The notes: generated from the letters alone by a model not told the origin. A DNA stretch of 64,000 nucleotides from Bartonella sp. HY038 (GCF_014117425.1 NZ_CP059725.1:2170001-2234000), one strand, 5' to 3'; positions 37,917-46,458 are shown, counted from the stretch's first letter. Numbers and translations are program-made.

Positions 37917-38678
37917 TCATAGAGCAATAAAAAATGGAACTGCTATATATTGTGAAACTCTTTTAATTTTGACTGTCTTTCCTTCTTTTGTTCCCAAATA
38001 ACCGCCTTCTTTATATACAGATATAATTATAACAACATAACCAGTAGGATTTATACGTTCTTGTGCATGTATAGCTCTTAAGCGATAGTCTGTTGCACAA
38101 CCTCTTGACTTTGGTAAACTATCATCCTGATAAATTAACCTTTCTAAGCCGTTTGATTTATCTTTATAATAAAGTTTGAATATTTTGCTTGCTTTGCAAT
38201 CTTGATTATTTGTAGTTTGAGAGGCGTCAAATTTTTCTAATCTTATTTGTCCATACTGCCCCATACGACTATGCCAATCAGCAATTGCACCATTGCCGTT
38301 TTGTTGTGGCCCCATTGACCATATTAAAATTCCAGGATCTAATATTCCATCTTGTTTTAAAAACTCTGTATGGTCGGATATTAATTTATCCCACATATAA
38401 TAAGCTATGTCCGAGTCACTAGTTGATTTTCTAACAATTGGTGTATTGTTAACATATCGGTTAGTTTGCAAATCAAGAATGTTTAAACGCGCAACGGCAA
38501 CACCTTCTTCATAACCATATTGACCGAACCAATATGTCAGATGCTCAACACTAAATCCCATTGGGATAAATTCAACACTAGCTACATCAACTAAACCATT
38601 ATCGTTAACAGCTTGAGCCATAGAGATATTAGAACATATAAAAAAACACAAAACTGAAAAAATATATTTCGCAAACAT
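37917..38678 (-). CDS. Secreted DUF2259-like protein, candidate immunity protein
   Basis: The protein has 253 residues with a signal peptide (MFAKYIFSVLCFFICSNISMAQA, cleavage after about 23). The region VASVEFIPMGFSVEHLTYWFGQYGYEEGVAVARLNILDLQTNRYVNNTPI (in part) closely resembles DUF2259, a family of predicted secreted proteins with the pattern GFS.dg.y.aFe.yG..dG.....i.viDl..n..v..TP. It follows the amidase gene by 9 nt. A periplasmic partner behind a cell-wall amidase suggests immunity, but that is inference. AGGATTATAAA precedes the ATG. Confidence 0.65.
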   Translation of the reverse strand: MFAKYIFSVLCFFICSNISMAQAVNDNGLVDVASVEFIPMGFSVEHLTYWFGQYGYEEGVAVARLNILDLQTNRYVNNTPIVRKSTSDSDIAYYMWDKLISDHTEFLKQDGILDPGILIWSMGPQQNGNGAIADWHSRMGQYGQIRLEKFDASQTTNNQDCKASKIFKLYYKDKSNGLERLIYQDDSLPKSRGCATDYRLRAIHAQERINPTGYVVIIISVYKEGGYLGTKEGKTVKIKRVSQYIAVPFFIAL

Positions 38679-38687
38679 TTTATAATC

Positions 38688-39521
38688 CTATTTAGGTGGC
38701 ACACCGACTAATACAGGTGGCCAATATGTTCGATTATCGTCTCGGTTAGGAAGCCAATATTTTGGCTTTCCATTGGGCGCATCTCCCCAAAACCGTTCAT
38801 GTTGAAACTTTTTAACTGTATCAATAGGAACCCCTTTATTCTTTAATATGTCATAAAATTTATTATATGGAAATATGCGTGGGTCTCTATGACCATTCTT
38901 TATGCCTCTATCCATCTCTATATGAGGAATTATATTTAACCATTGCGGTTCTCCTCCATAATGCGCAAGAATAGCTTTACTCGCTTCAATATAAAGATCA
39001 GCAAGACTATTAAGTTGTTTATCTGTCCACACTACCTTGTTCATATCTTCTTCAATTACATTATTAGTATATGCTTGCTCGCATTCAACATGTACTGCAA
39101 TATTCGTTCTAGGCGTATAGTCTTTTTCCACCTTGGTTGCAGATTGGCGTTGCAACCAAGAAACAAGTCTATAAATTGCACCATCTTCTCGCCGAATAAA
39201 TGCATGCGCAAGTATAGAAGACCTACCTTTACTTCTGCCTGGAAAGTTAGCTTTGCCTTCTTGAATAGCTTTAACAGCTTGTTCAGGTGTTCTTACATCA
39301 TGCTTTACAAACCAGTAATTTGTCATCATTCCTGCAGTATCATGTATAACAAAATATTCTGGACGCATACATGCTTCACAAGGTTTACTCGGATCGTTGC
39401 TTCTGCCTGCATTTGATTGGCGCGGCGCTACGGGTGGTGGAGTGACTGCAGGTAGTGGAGCTGCCGGCGGTGGATTTTGCAACAATGACGGAGAAAGAGG
39501 AGTTCTATTCCTATTACACAT
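38688..39521 (-). CDS. N-acetylmuramoyl-L-alanine amidase, T6SS effector candidate
   Basis: This 277-residue protein belongs to the amidase_2/PGRP fold, which cuts between MurNAc and the stem peptide. Zinc-ligand candidates are His60 (EYFVIHDTAG), His200 (IIPHIEMDRG) and His211/Asp213 (NGHRDPRIFP). The first 45 residues are Pro/Ala-rich (NPPPAAPLPAVTPPPVAPR), a linker typical of toxins that attach to PAAR or VgrG proteins. There is no signal peptide, so it is not self-exported. The upstream adaptor gene (DUF4123) and the downstream secreted protein fit an effector-immunity pair. Confidence 0.75.
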   Translation of the reverse strand: MCNRNRTPLSPSLLQNPPPAAPLPAVTPPPVAPRQSNAGRSNDPSKPCEACMRPEYFVIHDTAGMMTNYWFVKHDVRTPEQAVKAIQEGKANFPGRSKGRSSILAHAFIRREDGAIYRLVSWLQRQSATKVEKDYTPRTNIAVHVECEQAYTNNVIEEDMNKVVWTDKQLNSLADLYIEASKAILAHYGGEPQWLNIIPHIEMDRGIKNGHRDPRIFPYNKFYDILKNKGVPIDTVKKFQHERFWGDAPNGKPKYWLPNRDDNRTYWPPVLVGVPPK

Positions 39522-39547
39522 TAATCAATATCCTTACTATTGTTATT

Positions 39548-40318
39548 TTAATAAGAAAGAAAAAGTTCTTTATTTTGTTTCTTAATGAAATAGGATAAGC
39601 TCTTTAAACAATTTATAAGAAATATTTCTGAAGCATCATTATAGTGTTTATTAAGAATTTCTGTTACCCAATAATATTGTGGGTCGGTATAAAAACTGAC
39701 ACCTAAAAAAAATGAAATATGAGCAAATAGATGCTTTTGATCTATTCTGTTAAAGTTATGATATTCAGCTATCGAATGACACTGATTATAAAATTCATAT
39801 ACGGAATTATTAATGAGTGTAAATTTTTCAGGCCATAAATATTCTGCATTTTCTTCAAACCCATTGATATTAAATGTATCAAAATCAAGAAATAAATTAA
39901 TATCAGATAAAGCCATTTTTCGAAGAGCATTATCAAAATTTACACCATCTTTTCCCGCAACAATTAAATATTCTTTATAAAAAATATTATAAATTATTTG
40001 CCATTTTTTCACATCATCATCATTTATATTTCTAATATGAATATTTATTTCATCATATTGTTTATCATAAATAAAATTAATGCCAAGATATAATGCTATA
40101 CTTGTATATATATCGCATATCGCAAATATATTTTCAGAAACACATTCACAATTGGATATGATTAATTTAGTATATTCATTTAATCTATTTTCTCCCATTT
40201 CTTCAAAAATACCCGTTTGATTTTCTTTTATAAAGGTTATTATTTTATCCGCAGTCTTTTGATACAAAATACTTTTTTGTTGTTTTTTAAATTCCATCAC
40301 TTCGATGAGTATATCCAT
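39548..40318 (-). CDS. Two-repeat helical protein linked to DUF4123/PAAR (island B)
   Basis: The protein has 256 residues, acidic and Ile/Asn-rich, with no signal peptide. It seems to hold two copies of the same helical module as the protein at 26035-26853: KLIISNCECVSENIFAICDIYTSIALYLGINFIYDKQYDEI and HSIAEYHNFNRIDQKHLFAHISFFLGVSFYTDPQYYWVTEIL (both in part). The pattern is short helices followed by a hydrophobic helix and an F-x-x-DP/K-QY turn. It occupies the same place relative to the DUF4123 gene in both islands, so it probably belongs to the cargo-loading apparatus. Function unknown. Confidence 0.55.
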   Translation of the reverse strand: MDILIEVMEFKKQQKSILYQKTADKIITFIKENQTGIFEEMGENRLNEYTKLIISNCECVSENIFAICDIYTSIALYLGINFIYDKQYDEINIHIRNINDDDVKKWQIIYNIFYKEYLIVAGKDGVNFDNALRKMALSDINLFLDFDTFNINGFEENAEYLWPEKFTLINNSVYEFYNQCHSIAEYHNFNRIDQKHLFAHISFFLGVSFYTDPQYYWVTEILNKHYNDASEIFLINCLKSLSYFIKKQNKELFLSY

Positions 40319-40331
40319 TATTTATTCCTTT

Positions 40332-41579
40332 TTATTTAGATAATTCTACCCAGTTTTCGATTGTAACATCATATTCATTTTTTTCTTTTATCTTTAATAG
40401 ATGTTCTAGAGCTGTTGAACTATTTTGAGGAAAATCATAACCATATGCGCAACAGCAAATGATGACATTTTTTAAATTAACAACATTGTTGATATTGTAT
40501 TTTTCTAAATCTTTTAATTTTTTAAAGTAATTTTCATAAATAATATACTTGAATTTATTAAAATTACCTTGATATTTGAGTATCTCATTTCTTAATTCAT
40601 ATATGTATTTATTTTTAAGATAGTCTGTAATTTTTCCATACTCTTTATTGCTTACTGTATAAAAGGTGCTAATCACACCCTCATCTCTATTAGATGAAAT
40701 AACCTTTGTTTTTGAATATTTACATTCATTTGTAAAATATACCGAGGTAAATTCAAATGCTTCTTTCGCAAAATTAGAAAATATATAATTAACATCATTC
40801 GTAGCTTTAAAAGCGTAAAATTGATTAATACTATGTGTAAAATTATAAAAGAATTTTTTGTTCATAAAATTAAGCATATAATATAATATATTCGGATCAT
40901 AATATCTAAAATCGACGATTTTGTTTTCACTCTCTAAATATACATCAGAGAATTGCCTGAAGTGGCGGCGCATTTTCCATAATGGGTCTTCAGGTCCTTT
41001 GGTGAGGTTGCCAAGCTTTAATTGCTCTTCATTTGATGGTAAAAAGCGTTTGTCGTTGATACAGGGATTGCCATAGAGAAGTTGGGCTTTGTGGGTGCTA
41101 GCGGTAAAGTAAATACCCCAACCTTGCCCCCAACCTTCTTCAATCAACCATTTGGTAAGCTTATGGCCGCGTTTTAACGCAATGATGAACGGTGCTTGCT
41201 GGATATTTCGGGTTGCAACATCACCTTGGAACATATGCGCCCATGAGATATCATCACTGGTAAGTAACCGCCCATAAAGCCCCTCTGCCCAATAGCCATC
41301 CATAATGCAGTAAACATTAATATCATCATTGGCATCTTGCCATAGGATTTCTTCAATCTGCTCAACTGTGGGCTTAAATGGTTGATCTGCAGCTTCATCG
41401 TTTTTAACTTTTGAGGCACTGTTTTCTTGGTTGCCAAAGTCAAGATGCGGATTGTCTTCAGCCTCAGGTATTGGCTTGCCAAAGCTGGTGATGACATCGC
41501 CACGTTTTTCAGGTGCCCTTGCCCAATCAGGTGCAAAGGGTGAATCTGAATATTTTATCCTTTTGTCATCACTTGCCAT
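40332..41579 (-). CDS. DUF4123 adaptor with unusual C-terminal extension (island B)
   Basis: This 415-residue protein is longer than usual DUF4123 adaptors. Residues about 85-240 form the domain: NVYCIMDGYWAEGLYGRLL, APFIIALKRGHKLTKWLIEEGWGQGWGIYF, MRRHFRQFSDVYLESENKIVDFRYYDPNIL. The N-terminal 80 residues are charged and probably disordered. The last about 175 residues match nothing I know. Base composition changes sharply near 40950: the DUF4123 part is much richer in G+C than the extension, so the gene appears to be a fusion. GAAGGATAAGATC precedes the ATG. Confidence 0.75.
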   Translation of the reverse strand: MASDDKRIKYSDSPFAPDWARAPEKRGDVITSFGKPIPEAEDNPHLDFGNQENSASKVKNDEAADQPFKPTVEQIEEILWQDANDDINVYCIMDGYWAEGLYGRLLTSDDISWAHMFQGDVATRNIQQAPFIIALKRGHKLTKWLIEEGWGQGWGIYFTASTHKAQLLYGNPCINDKRFLPSNEEQLKLGNLTKGPEDPLWKMRRHFRQFSDVYLESENKIVDFRYYDPNILYYMLNFMNKKFFYNFTHSINQFYAFKATNDVNYIFSNFAKEAFEFTSVYFTNECKYSKTKVISSNRDEGVISTFYTVSNKEYGKITDYLKNKYIYELRNEILKYQGNFNKFKYIIYENYFKKLKDLEKYNINNVVNLKNVIICCCAYGYDFPQNSSTALEHLLKIKEKNEYDVTIENWVELSK

Positions 41580-41619
41580 GCGATCTTATCCTTCAAACAA
41601 CCACCATTCATTAACCGCT

Positions 41620-41985
41620 CTATTCAGCCTCATGAGCATAGGGGCATTTTTCACGGAAAGGCTTGCGTGTTCCAGGCGGGCTTGATGCGCCAATAAACAC
41701 ATTGGGGCTTCCCGTTGCATCAACACCGCCGCAATCAATAGGATCGCCAATCCGCCCAGCCTGTCGACCATTAAAGAAGACTGTTGGCGAACCTGCTGCA
41801 AGTTTTCTCCCATGTGGTGGTGATGGACAGGTTGAACACCCATGAGCAGCATAGGCATCGCCCTTACGCACCGCAGGTCTGCCATTGATAATCACATTTG
41901 GACTGCCTTCAATGGCTGGTGATGGCGGAAAATGACAAGCATGCCCCGAACCAATGTCGCCTAATCGTGCGGCTGGTAATCCCAT
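41620..41985 (-). CDS. PAAR-domain T6SS spike-tip protein (island B)
   Basis: The protein has 121 residues with the PAAR pattern: PAARLGDIGSGHACHFPPSPAIEGSPNVIINGRPAVRKGDAYAAHGC (in part), then GSPTVFFNGRQAGRIGDPIDCGGVDATGSPNVFIG. His and Cys positions fit the tip zinc site. The last about 20 residues (RKPFREKCPYAHEAE) form a short tail with no toxin domain. It follows vgrG by 11 nt with a good GGAGAGAAGC ribosome site, and precedes the DUF4123 gene. Confidence 0.9.
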   Translation of the reverse strand: MGLPAARLGDIGSGHACHFPPSPAIEGSPNVIINGRPAVRKGDAYAAHGCSTCPSPPHGRKLAAGSPTVFFNGRQAGRIGDPIDCGGVDATGSPNVFIGASSPPGTRKPFREKCPYAHEAE

Positions 41986-41996
41986 AGCTTCTCTCC

Positions 41997-44075
41997 CTAT
42001 TTCTTATAAGAGCGTTCATAGCGCTCAGCATATGGACCTTGATATTTATCGGCTTCTTGTGGCTCAATCATTGGCACTTCCATGCCCTTGGCTGGTGAGC
42101 CGGCACCAGTGTTGACATTAACCACTGTGCCTTCAATAATAATGCCGCTATCATCAATGCGAATAAAATTGCCGCCGACATTTAACGAGATCACTGACCC
42201 TGCACGGATAACAACTTTATCACCACCATCCACAAAGATTGTCCCTGGTGCCTTATATTGCTGATGCGCCTCACTCTCGATGCGAATATTGCGCTCAACC
42301 CGCTTAGTCCAATTACCTTTGATAAGATCAGCTTGTTCGCCATGAATAATTGACATTTCATCGCCCAAAACTTCATGTTTTTTGCAGCCTTCAACCTTAA
42401 GGCTCATAGAACCGGCAATGACTTCGGTGTGCGAGCCAGAAACTTCAATATCTTTTGAGCCACCAACACTTTCCGACTGTGAGCCATCAACGCGCTTATG
42501 ACGATTAGCGCCGATTTGCCATGTTTCATTATCCTTAACTACGGTATTTAAATATTTTTCTGCATGAAGCCAAACTTCTTCTTGATCCATTTCGTCTTCA
42601 AAGCGTAATTCATTAAATCCGTCCCCCTTATGGGTTTTAGATTGAATAATCATCCGAGTTTTAAAATCAGGGAGTTTATTTGGAGCTCTATTTGCTTCGT
42701 TATATGCCCGACCTGTAATAATAGGCTGATCTGGATCACCTTCAAGAAAATCAACAATTACGTGCTGACCAATGCGAGGAATAGCGATTTGTCCCCATCT
42801 TCCTCCGGCCCAATCTGTTGCTATTCGTATCCAACAACTCGAATGTTCGTTACTTTTACTATAACGATCCCAAGGGAAACTGACTTTTACACGGCCGTAT
42901 TCATCACAAAATATTTCTTCGCCTTCTGGCCCCACAACAATTGCCATTTGTGGACCTTCAACAATGGGTTTGGGAAATAAAGCCGATCGCCAAGGAGTAG
43001 TACTTGGAATGCAATGGAAGCCAGTGGTTATGAATGTACCACTGCCATCACCATATTCCTCCAATGAACCTGGTTGCGTTCCAGAATGACTAACTGATAC
43101 TAAAAAATAACGTTGATTTAAGGCGTCATCATAATGTTCTTTTAATGAGAAACAAAAACCTGGCGATAAATATTGGCACTTCCCAGAACCACTACCTACA
43201 GATGCATTGCTACGATAAGCTTCTAACTTATAGCGTGTAAAATCTTTGCCCACGGCATCCGACTTATAACGGCCAGGATAATTATAAATGGAAAGTGGCT
43301 GCTGTAAGCCTTTAGCATTCTCTGTATTTTGAGATGTTTCGAAATTATGAACCGGATTTTTAAAAAAATGATCTCTTTGTCGAACTTGCGATACAGTTAC
43401 TTCTTCGCGCCACGAAAATTGATTGACATAATGATGATACGTATTTCCACCTGATAAAGAATTATATTCAAGTATTTGATCATTTTTTACGTCATTTCCA
43501 ACTAATGTAGAATCCCCCAGAACTAATATATGTTCATTCTTCTCATGTTCAAAGAAATAAGATATTCCCTCTTCGGCTAAGATTCTGTCAATAAATGCAA
43601 GATGTGTTTCATGATATTGAGTAGCATATTCTCTTGCAATATGATTTTTTCTTATCTGCCATTTTACCTTTTCGATACCATGTTCTTTCAAAATCGTATC
43701 TACAATATCAACAACATTTTGTTGTTGAAAAATACGGTTATCAGAGCCAAATCTTAAACGATGTAAGATAGGCATTAAAGTAACGGTGTAACCCGTAAAT
43801 GCATGACCTCTATCGCCACGAACTGCAGATGAAACAATACCATGAAAATAACGAGGCTCTTTAAAAGAACGATCAAAAATTGCAAGAACTGCAGGTTTGT
43901 CGATTAAAGAAGATAGATCATGTGTAGAATTACGAGAAGCTAATTGGATATTAATGTAGTATAGCGATGACATCGCTTCTTCAACCATAAAACTCGTTAC
44001 TACAAATTGGCCATCTGGTATTCCGTCGGATTCAAAAGTAAAAAATAAATCTTGAGTTTGATCTAACATATTCAT
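41997..44075 (-). CDS. vgrG: VgrG (TssI) T6SS spike protein, island B
   Basis: The protein has 692 residues. The gp27-like half carries FVVTSFMVEEAMSSLYYINIQLA, RILAEEGISYFFEHEKNEH and YNYPGRYKSDAVGKDFTRYKLEA. The OB fold has VVGPEGEEIFCDEYGRVKVSFPWDRY and GQHVIVDFLEGDPDQPIITGRAYN. The needle has short repeats (KDIEVSGSHTEVIAGSMSLKVEG). Unlike copy A, here the needle end (about 41997-42530) is the G+C-richer part and the N-terminal two thirds are A+T-rich. It has no enzymatic extension, so the cargo must be separate. Confidence 0.94.
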   Translation of the reverse strand: MNMLDQTQDLFFTFESDGIPDGQFVVTSFMVEEAMSSLYYINIQLASRNSTHDLSSLIDKPAVLAIFDRSFKEPRYFHGIVSSAVRGDRGHAFTGYTVTLMPILHRLRFGSDNRIFQQQNVVDIVDTILKEHGIEKVKWQIRKNHIAREYATQYHETHLAFIDRILAEEGISYFFEHEKNEHILVLGDSTLVGNDVKNDQILEYNSLSGGNTYHHYVNQFSWREEVTVSQVRQRDHFFKNPVHNFETSQNTENAKGLQQPLSIYNYPGRYKSDAVGKDFTRYKLEAYRSNASVGSGSGKCQYLSPGFCFSLKEHYDDALNQRYFLVSVSHSGTQPGSLEEYGDGSGTFITTGFHCIPSTTPWRSALFPKPIVEGPQMAIVVGPEGEEIFCDEYGRVKVSFPWDRYSKSNEHSSCWIRIATDWAGGRWGQIAIPRIGQHVIVDFLEGDPDQPIITGRAYNEANRAPNKLPDFKTRMIIQSKTHKGDGFNELRFEDEMDQEEVWLHAEKYLNTVVKDNETWQIGANRHKRVDGSQSESVGGSKDIEVSGSHTEVIAGSMSLKVEGCKKHEVLGDEMSIIHGEQADLIKGNWTKRVERNIRIESEAHQQYKAPGTIFVDGGDKVVIRAGSVISLNVGGNFIRIDDSGIIIEGTVVNVNTGAGSPAKGMEVPMIEPQEADKYQGPYAERYERSYKK

Positions 44076-44092
44076 TCCTTATAAGATATTGA

Positions 44093-44926
44093 CTAACTCC
44101 AGTTAGGCATGTGCATATGTAATATTCCTAAATCAATTGGTTTAATTGTTTGAAATATAGAAGGAAATTTTATTGGTTCGCCGGCACATGGATTATTCTC
44201 CAAGCCAGATATTTTGTCCTGTTCAAAAAATGGTTCAAACCTATAGTTTTTATTATTTGTAGAACCTAGACCATCTTCAGGCCATAAAAGTTCAGCTATT
44301 TCGGGTGGGACTATGCCACATATACTTCGAACATCTTCATATCGTACATGGCCAATTGCAATATAAAAACCAATTATATTAGAGACAAGATCTTCTTTAC
44401 TAAAACTGCTATCTCTTGAAAGTGGAACATACCCTTGTAAATCTTCAAATCTTTTGCTAATTTCCATAAAAATACTAATAGCAACTCTTTTTTTTTGCTC
44501 AATGGTTAAGCCATATCTGACAAGATACTCTTGTTGTCTTAAAATCCGAGGCCTAAATTTATAAAAATTAGCACCCATATCCATTTTAAAAATTACGCGA
44601 AAGCCTGTTCGTTCTTTATTTCCAAGCCAAGGTGTAGTATCCTTGAAGCGAGCTAAATTATCGTGTCTGCACCCCATGCGTACCCCCGTACGATATTGAC
44701 CCAATACCTGGTCCGCACCACCACAATAATAAGCTTTAGCTGGTGGTTGTGAATCTCCATTTTTAATTTGGTTCCATAAATTTACAGCGCCTTTATGGGG
44801 ATCGTTGTCGCTTCCTGGATAAAGGTGTGTAAAATCTAGCCACCCACAATTACACGAGTATTCGATTTGGTTATATTCTGTACCATCTCTTTTAAAAGAT
44901 TGTTTAATTTGAGCTTTAGTAGACAT
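44093..44926 (-). CDS. Cys-containing protein, candidate T6SS effector
   Basis: The 277-residue protein lies between hcp and vgrG and has no signal peptide. Pieces such as YSCNCGWLDFTHLYPGS and DSSFSKEDLVSNIIGFYIAIGHVRY recall the DUF4056 family as I remember it, but I cannot confirm this. Cysteines cluster in the first 90 residues (CNC, YYCGG, GCRH). The first motif, with a conserved D-x-x-H, may be catalytic. The gene before it encodes a small membrane protein that could be the immunity partner. GGGGAGAGTAAT precedes the ATG. Confidence 0.5.
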   Translation of the reverse strand: MSTKAQIKQSFKRDGTEYNQIEYSCNCGWLDFTHLYPGSDNDPHKGAVNLWNQIKNGDSQPPAKAYYCGGADQVLGQYRTGVRMGCRHDNLARFKDTTPWLGNKERTGFRVIFKMDMGANFYKFRPRILRQQEYLVRYGLTIEQKKRVAISIFMEISKRFEDLQGYVPLSRDSSFSKEDLVSNIIGFYIAIGHVRYEDVRSICGIVPPEIAELLWPEDGLGSTNNKNYRFEPFFEQDKISGLENNPCAGEPIKFPSIFQTIKPIDLGILHMHMPNWS

Positions 44927-44930
44927 AATA

Positions 44931-45365
44931 TTACTCTCCCCAGCTTATTTGTAAATTAATAAGGTCGCCATTTTTTTTAATAAAAAATTCATATTGGTAG
45001 TCACCTGAATATGAACATTGTGTATATTTATTATTATATGGATCAATTTTATTTTCGCATGATTTTAATTTAAATTTTTTATTATAGAAATCAATTATTT
45101 CAACTTGTTTCATACTTGTAGAATAATTGATGGTTCTTTGGCTAAAGCTTATTACTTCAAACATTTGATAAAACATAGTGACATCCTCATCGCCAACCTT
45201 TGGAGGGATTGGAAACTTTTTTAAATCCCCTGGTAAAAATAAAGCATAAAAAGTATTCTTTTTAACTCCTTCTTCCAATATAGGTATTAGCGCTAAAGAG
45301 AAAAAACATGCAAAAGTAGTTATTAAAATAAGTAATAATAGTATAATATATTTGAATAAATACAT
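44931..45365 (-). CDS. Small membrane-anchored protein, candidate immunity protein
   Basis: Start chosen at ATG 45365 (MYLFKYIILLLLIL), since upstream TTG 45386 is weak; this gives 144 residues. One N-terminal hydrophobic segment (about residues 3-28) would anchor it in the inner membrane with the rest in the periplasm. The C-terminal half has two Cys residues (KLKSCENKIDPYNNKYTQCSY) that may form a disulfide. I know no family. It lies 4 nt before the candidate effector, consistent with an immunity-effector pair, though the usual gene order is reversed. Confidence 0.5.
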   Translation of the reverse strand: MYLFKYIILLLLILITTFACFFSLALIPILEEGVKKNTFYALFLPGDLKKFPIPPKVGDEDVTMFYQMFEVISFSQRTINYSTSMKQVEIIDFYNKKFKLKSCENKIDPYNNKYTQCSYSGDYQYEFFIKKNGDLINLQISWGE

Positions 45366-45445
45366 CACCTCGCCAATCTTTTTCAAATTTTAATAATGCC
45401 GATTTTTATTCTTATATTTTATATTTATAAAAAAACGAGCAAAAG

Positions 45446-45482
45446 TGAAGCGTTTATTTTTTAACCCCATATAAACGCTTCA
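45446..45482 (-). terminator. hcp transcript terminator or attenuator (copy B)
   Basis: Same 12-bp stem-loop as at 33280-33316, located within the duplicated segment, 17 nt after the hcp stop. It would limit transcription into the downstream cargo genes of island B. Confidence 0.65.
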
Positions 45483-45498
45483 TCCCTTGCCTAATGGC

Positions 45499-46014
45499 TT
45501 AAACCTTAGGCGCACGCCAATCGTCAGCACCTGACGTGCCTGCAACTGCATGTTCCCACTCAATCTTACGATAGCTTAAAGACACTGTTACCAATTGGGT
45601 AAAGTCTGCATTTTTTGGGTCTTGGCAATGAGGCATGTTGCAATCAATATCAACAATGATCGCATCGGTAAGCTTGGTGGTGAAGAAATGCTCTTGCTTA
45701 CCTGATGTGCTGGTGCGATACCATTTAACTTCACAGGTGCTGAGCATTTCGCCTGAAGTAAGCGCATTATAAAGCAAAGGGGTTGCTTTGCTCAAAGCTG
45801 CTGTGAACTTGAAAGGCTTATGGACGCGCTGACCTGAAGGCTGACCAGATTGTGGATCACGAGGAATGGTTACAACATGATCAATGGCCTGAACAAGGAT
45901 TTCGTCTTCATGGCCTTCTTGCCAGATATTGCCGATTGAATCTTCAGACGCTGCACCTTGAGTGATTGGACCCTGTGTTGTACCTTCGATTTTAATATAG
46001 GCTGGTGTTGGCAT
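45499..46014 (-). CDS. hcp: Hcp (TssD) T6SS tube protein, copy B
   Basis: A 171-residue protein identical to the one at 33333-33848, and apparently identical in DNA too. It leads island B. Together the two copies would supply large amounts of tube protein. The leader, sigma-54 promoter and palindromes are conserved, while other positions upstream have drifted, suggesting recent sequence homogenisation of the coding part. Confidence 0.96.
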   Translation of the reverse strand: MPTPAYIKIEGTTQGPITQGAASEDSIGNIWQEGHEDEILVQAIDHVVTIPRDPQSGQPSGQRVHKPFKFTAALSKATPLLYNALTSGEMLSTCEVKWYRTSTSGKQEHFFTTKLTDAIIVDIDCNMPHCQDPKNADFTQLVTVSLSYRKIEWEHAVAGTSGADDWRAPKV

Positions 46015-46172
46015 TTCTTTATCCTTTTATATAAACAAACAAACTTACATTTTAAAAACTGACGGCACTTAAATCCCCCTCAATTGAGAGCTTAAAATGA
46101 TGGTAGCCAACAGTCCTGTGAGCAAAGAAAGTTCAAAGGAGAAATGAAAACCCTTGCCCACACCAAATACTA

Positions 46173-46188
46173 AGCAAGTTTCATGCCA
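46173..46188 (-). promoter_or_regulatory. Sigma-54 (RpoN) -24/-12 promoter of hcp, copy B
   Basis: The minus-strand element TGGCATGAAACTTGCT is unchanged from copy A, although bases just outside it have mutated (CACAGTAAATAC in A is CACACCAAATAC in B). Its conservation amid drift supports a real function. Confidence 0.82.
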
Positions 46189-46287
46189 ACTCGGAGAAAT
46201 AACAAAAATAAAATAACAAATGATTGAAAGTAAAAAGAAAATTAAATTATAGCTGCCATACATGCAATGTTTAGCAGATACTAATAA

Positions 46288-46405
46288 CTGCAAAAAATTG
46301 CAGTCTTTTTTGGCCGCAAACAGCTAAAATTGCACCTAACCATAAGAAAACAAACAGAAAAACACCCGACTGCAAAAAATTGCAGTCGACTGCAATTTTT
46401 TGCAG
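46288..46405. promoter_or_regulatory. Three palindromic enhancer sites upstream of hcp, copy B
   Basis: The sites lie at 46288-46303, 46370-46385 and 46390-46405. All keep the CTGCAA-N4-TTGCAG arms; the only change is in the spacer of the middle site (GAAA in A, AAAA in B). Arms are conserved while flanking bases differ, as expected for protein-binding sites. Confidence 0.72.
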
Positions 46406-46458
46406 TAATTAGAATGTTATTAATACTCTAATATAAAAAATCCTTGATATTTATCAAA

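Larger units (their letters stand above)
45438..46458. repeat. hcp: 1,021-bp hcp duplication, copy B
   Basis: Second copy of 33272-34292. The boundary on the upstream side coincides with a near-palindrome TTTTTGAGTGACTCAAAAA (46462-46480) that is absent from copy A. See the copy A entry for the pattern of identical and diverged parts. Confidence 0.9.

Noticed and set aside
25773..46014. A complete type VI secretion system
   Set aside because: No sheath, baseplate, membrane-complex or ClpV gene is present; only tube, spike, tip, adaptor and cargo genes.
33272..46458. hcp repeats as ends of a composite transposon
   Set aside because: The repeats lack terminal inverted repeats and a transposase, and they are direct copies of a functional gene with its promoter.
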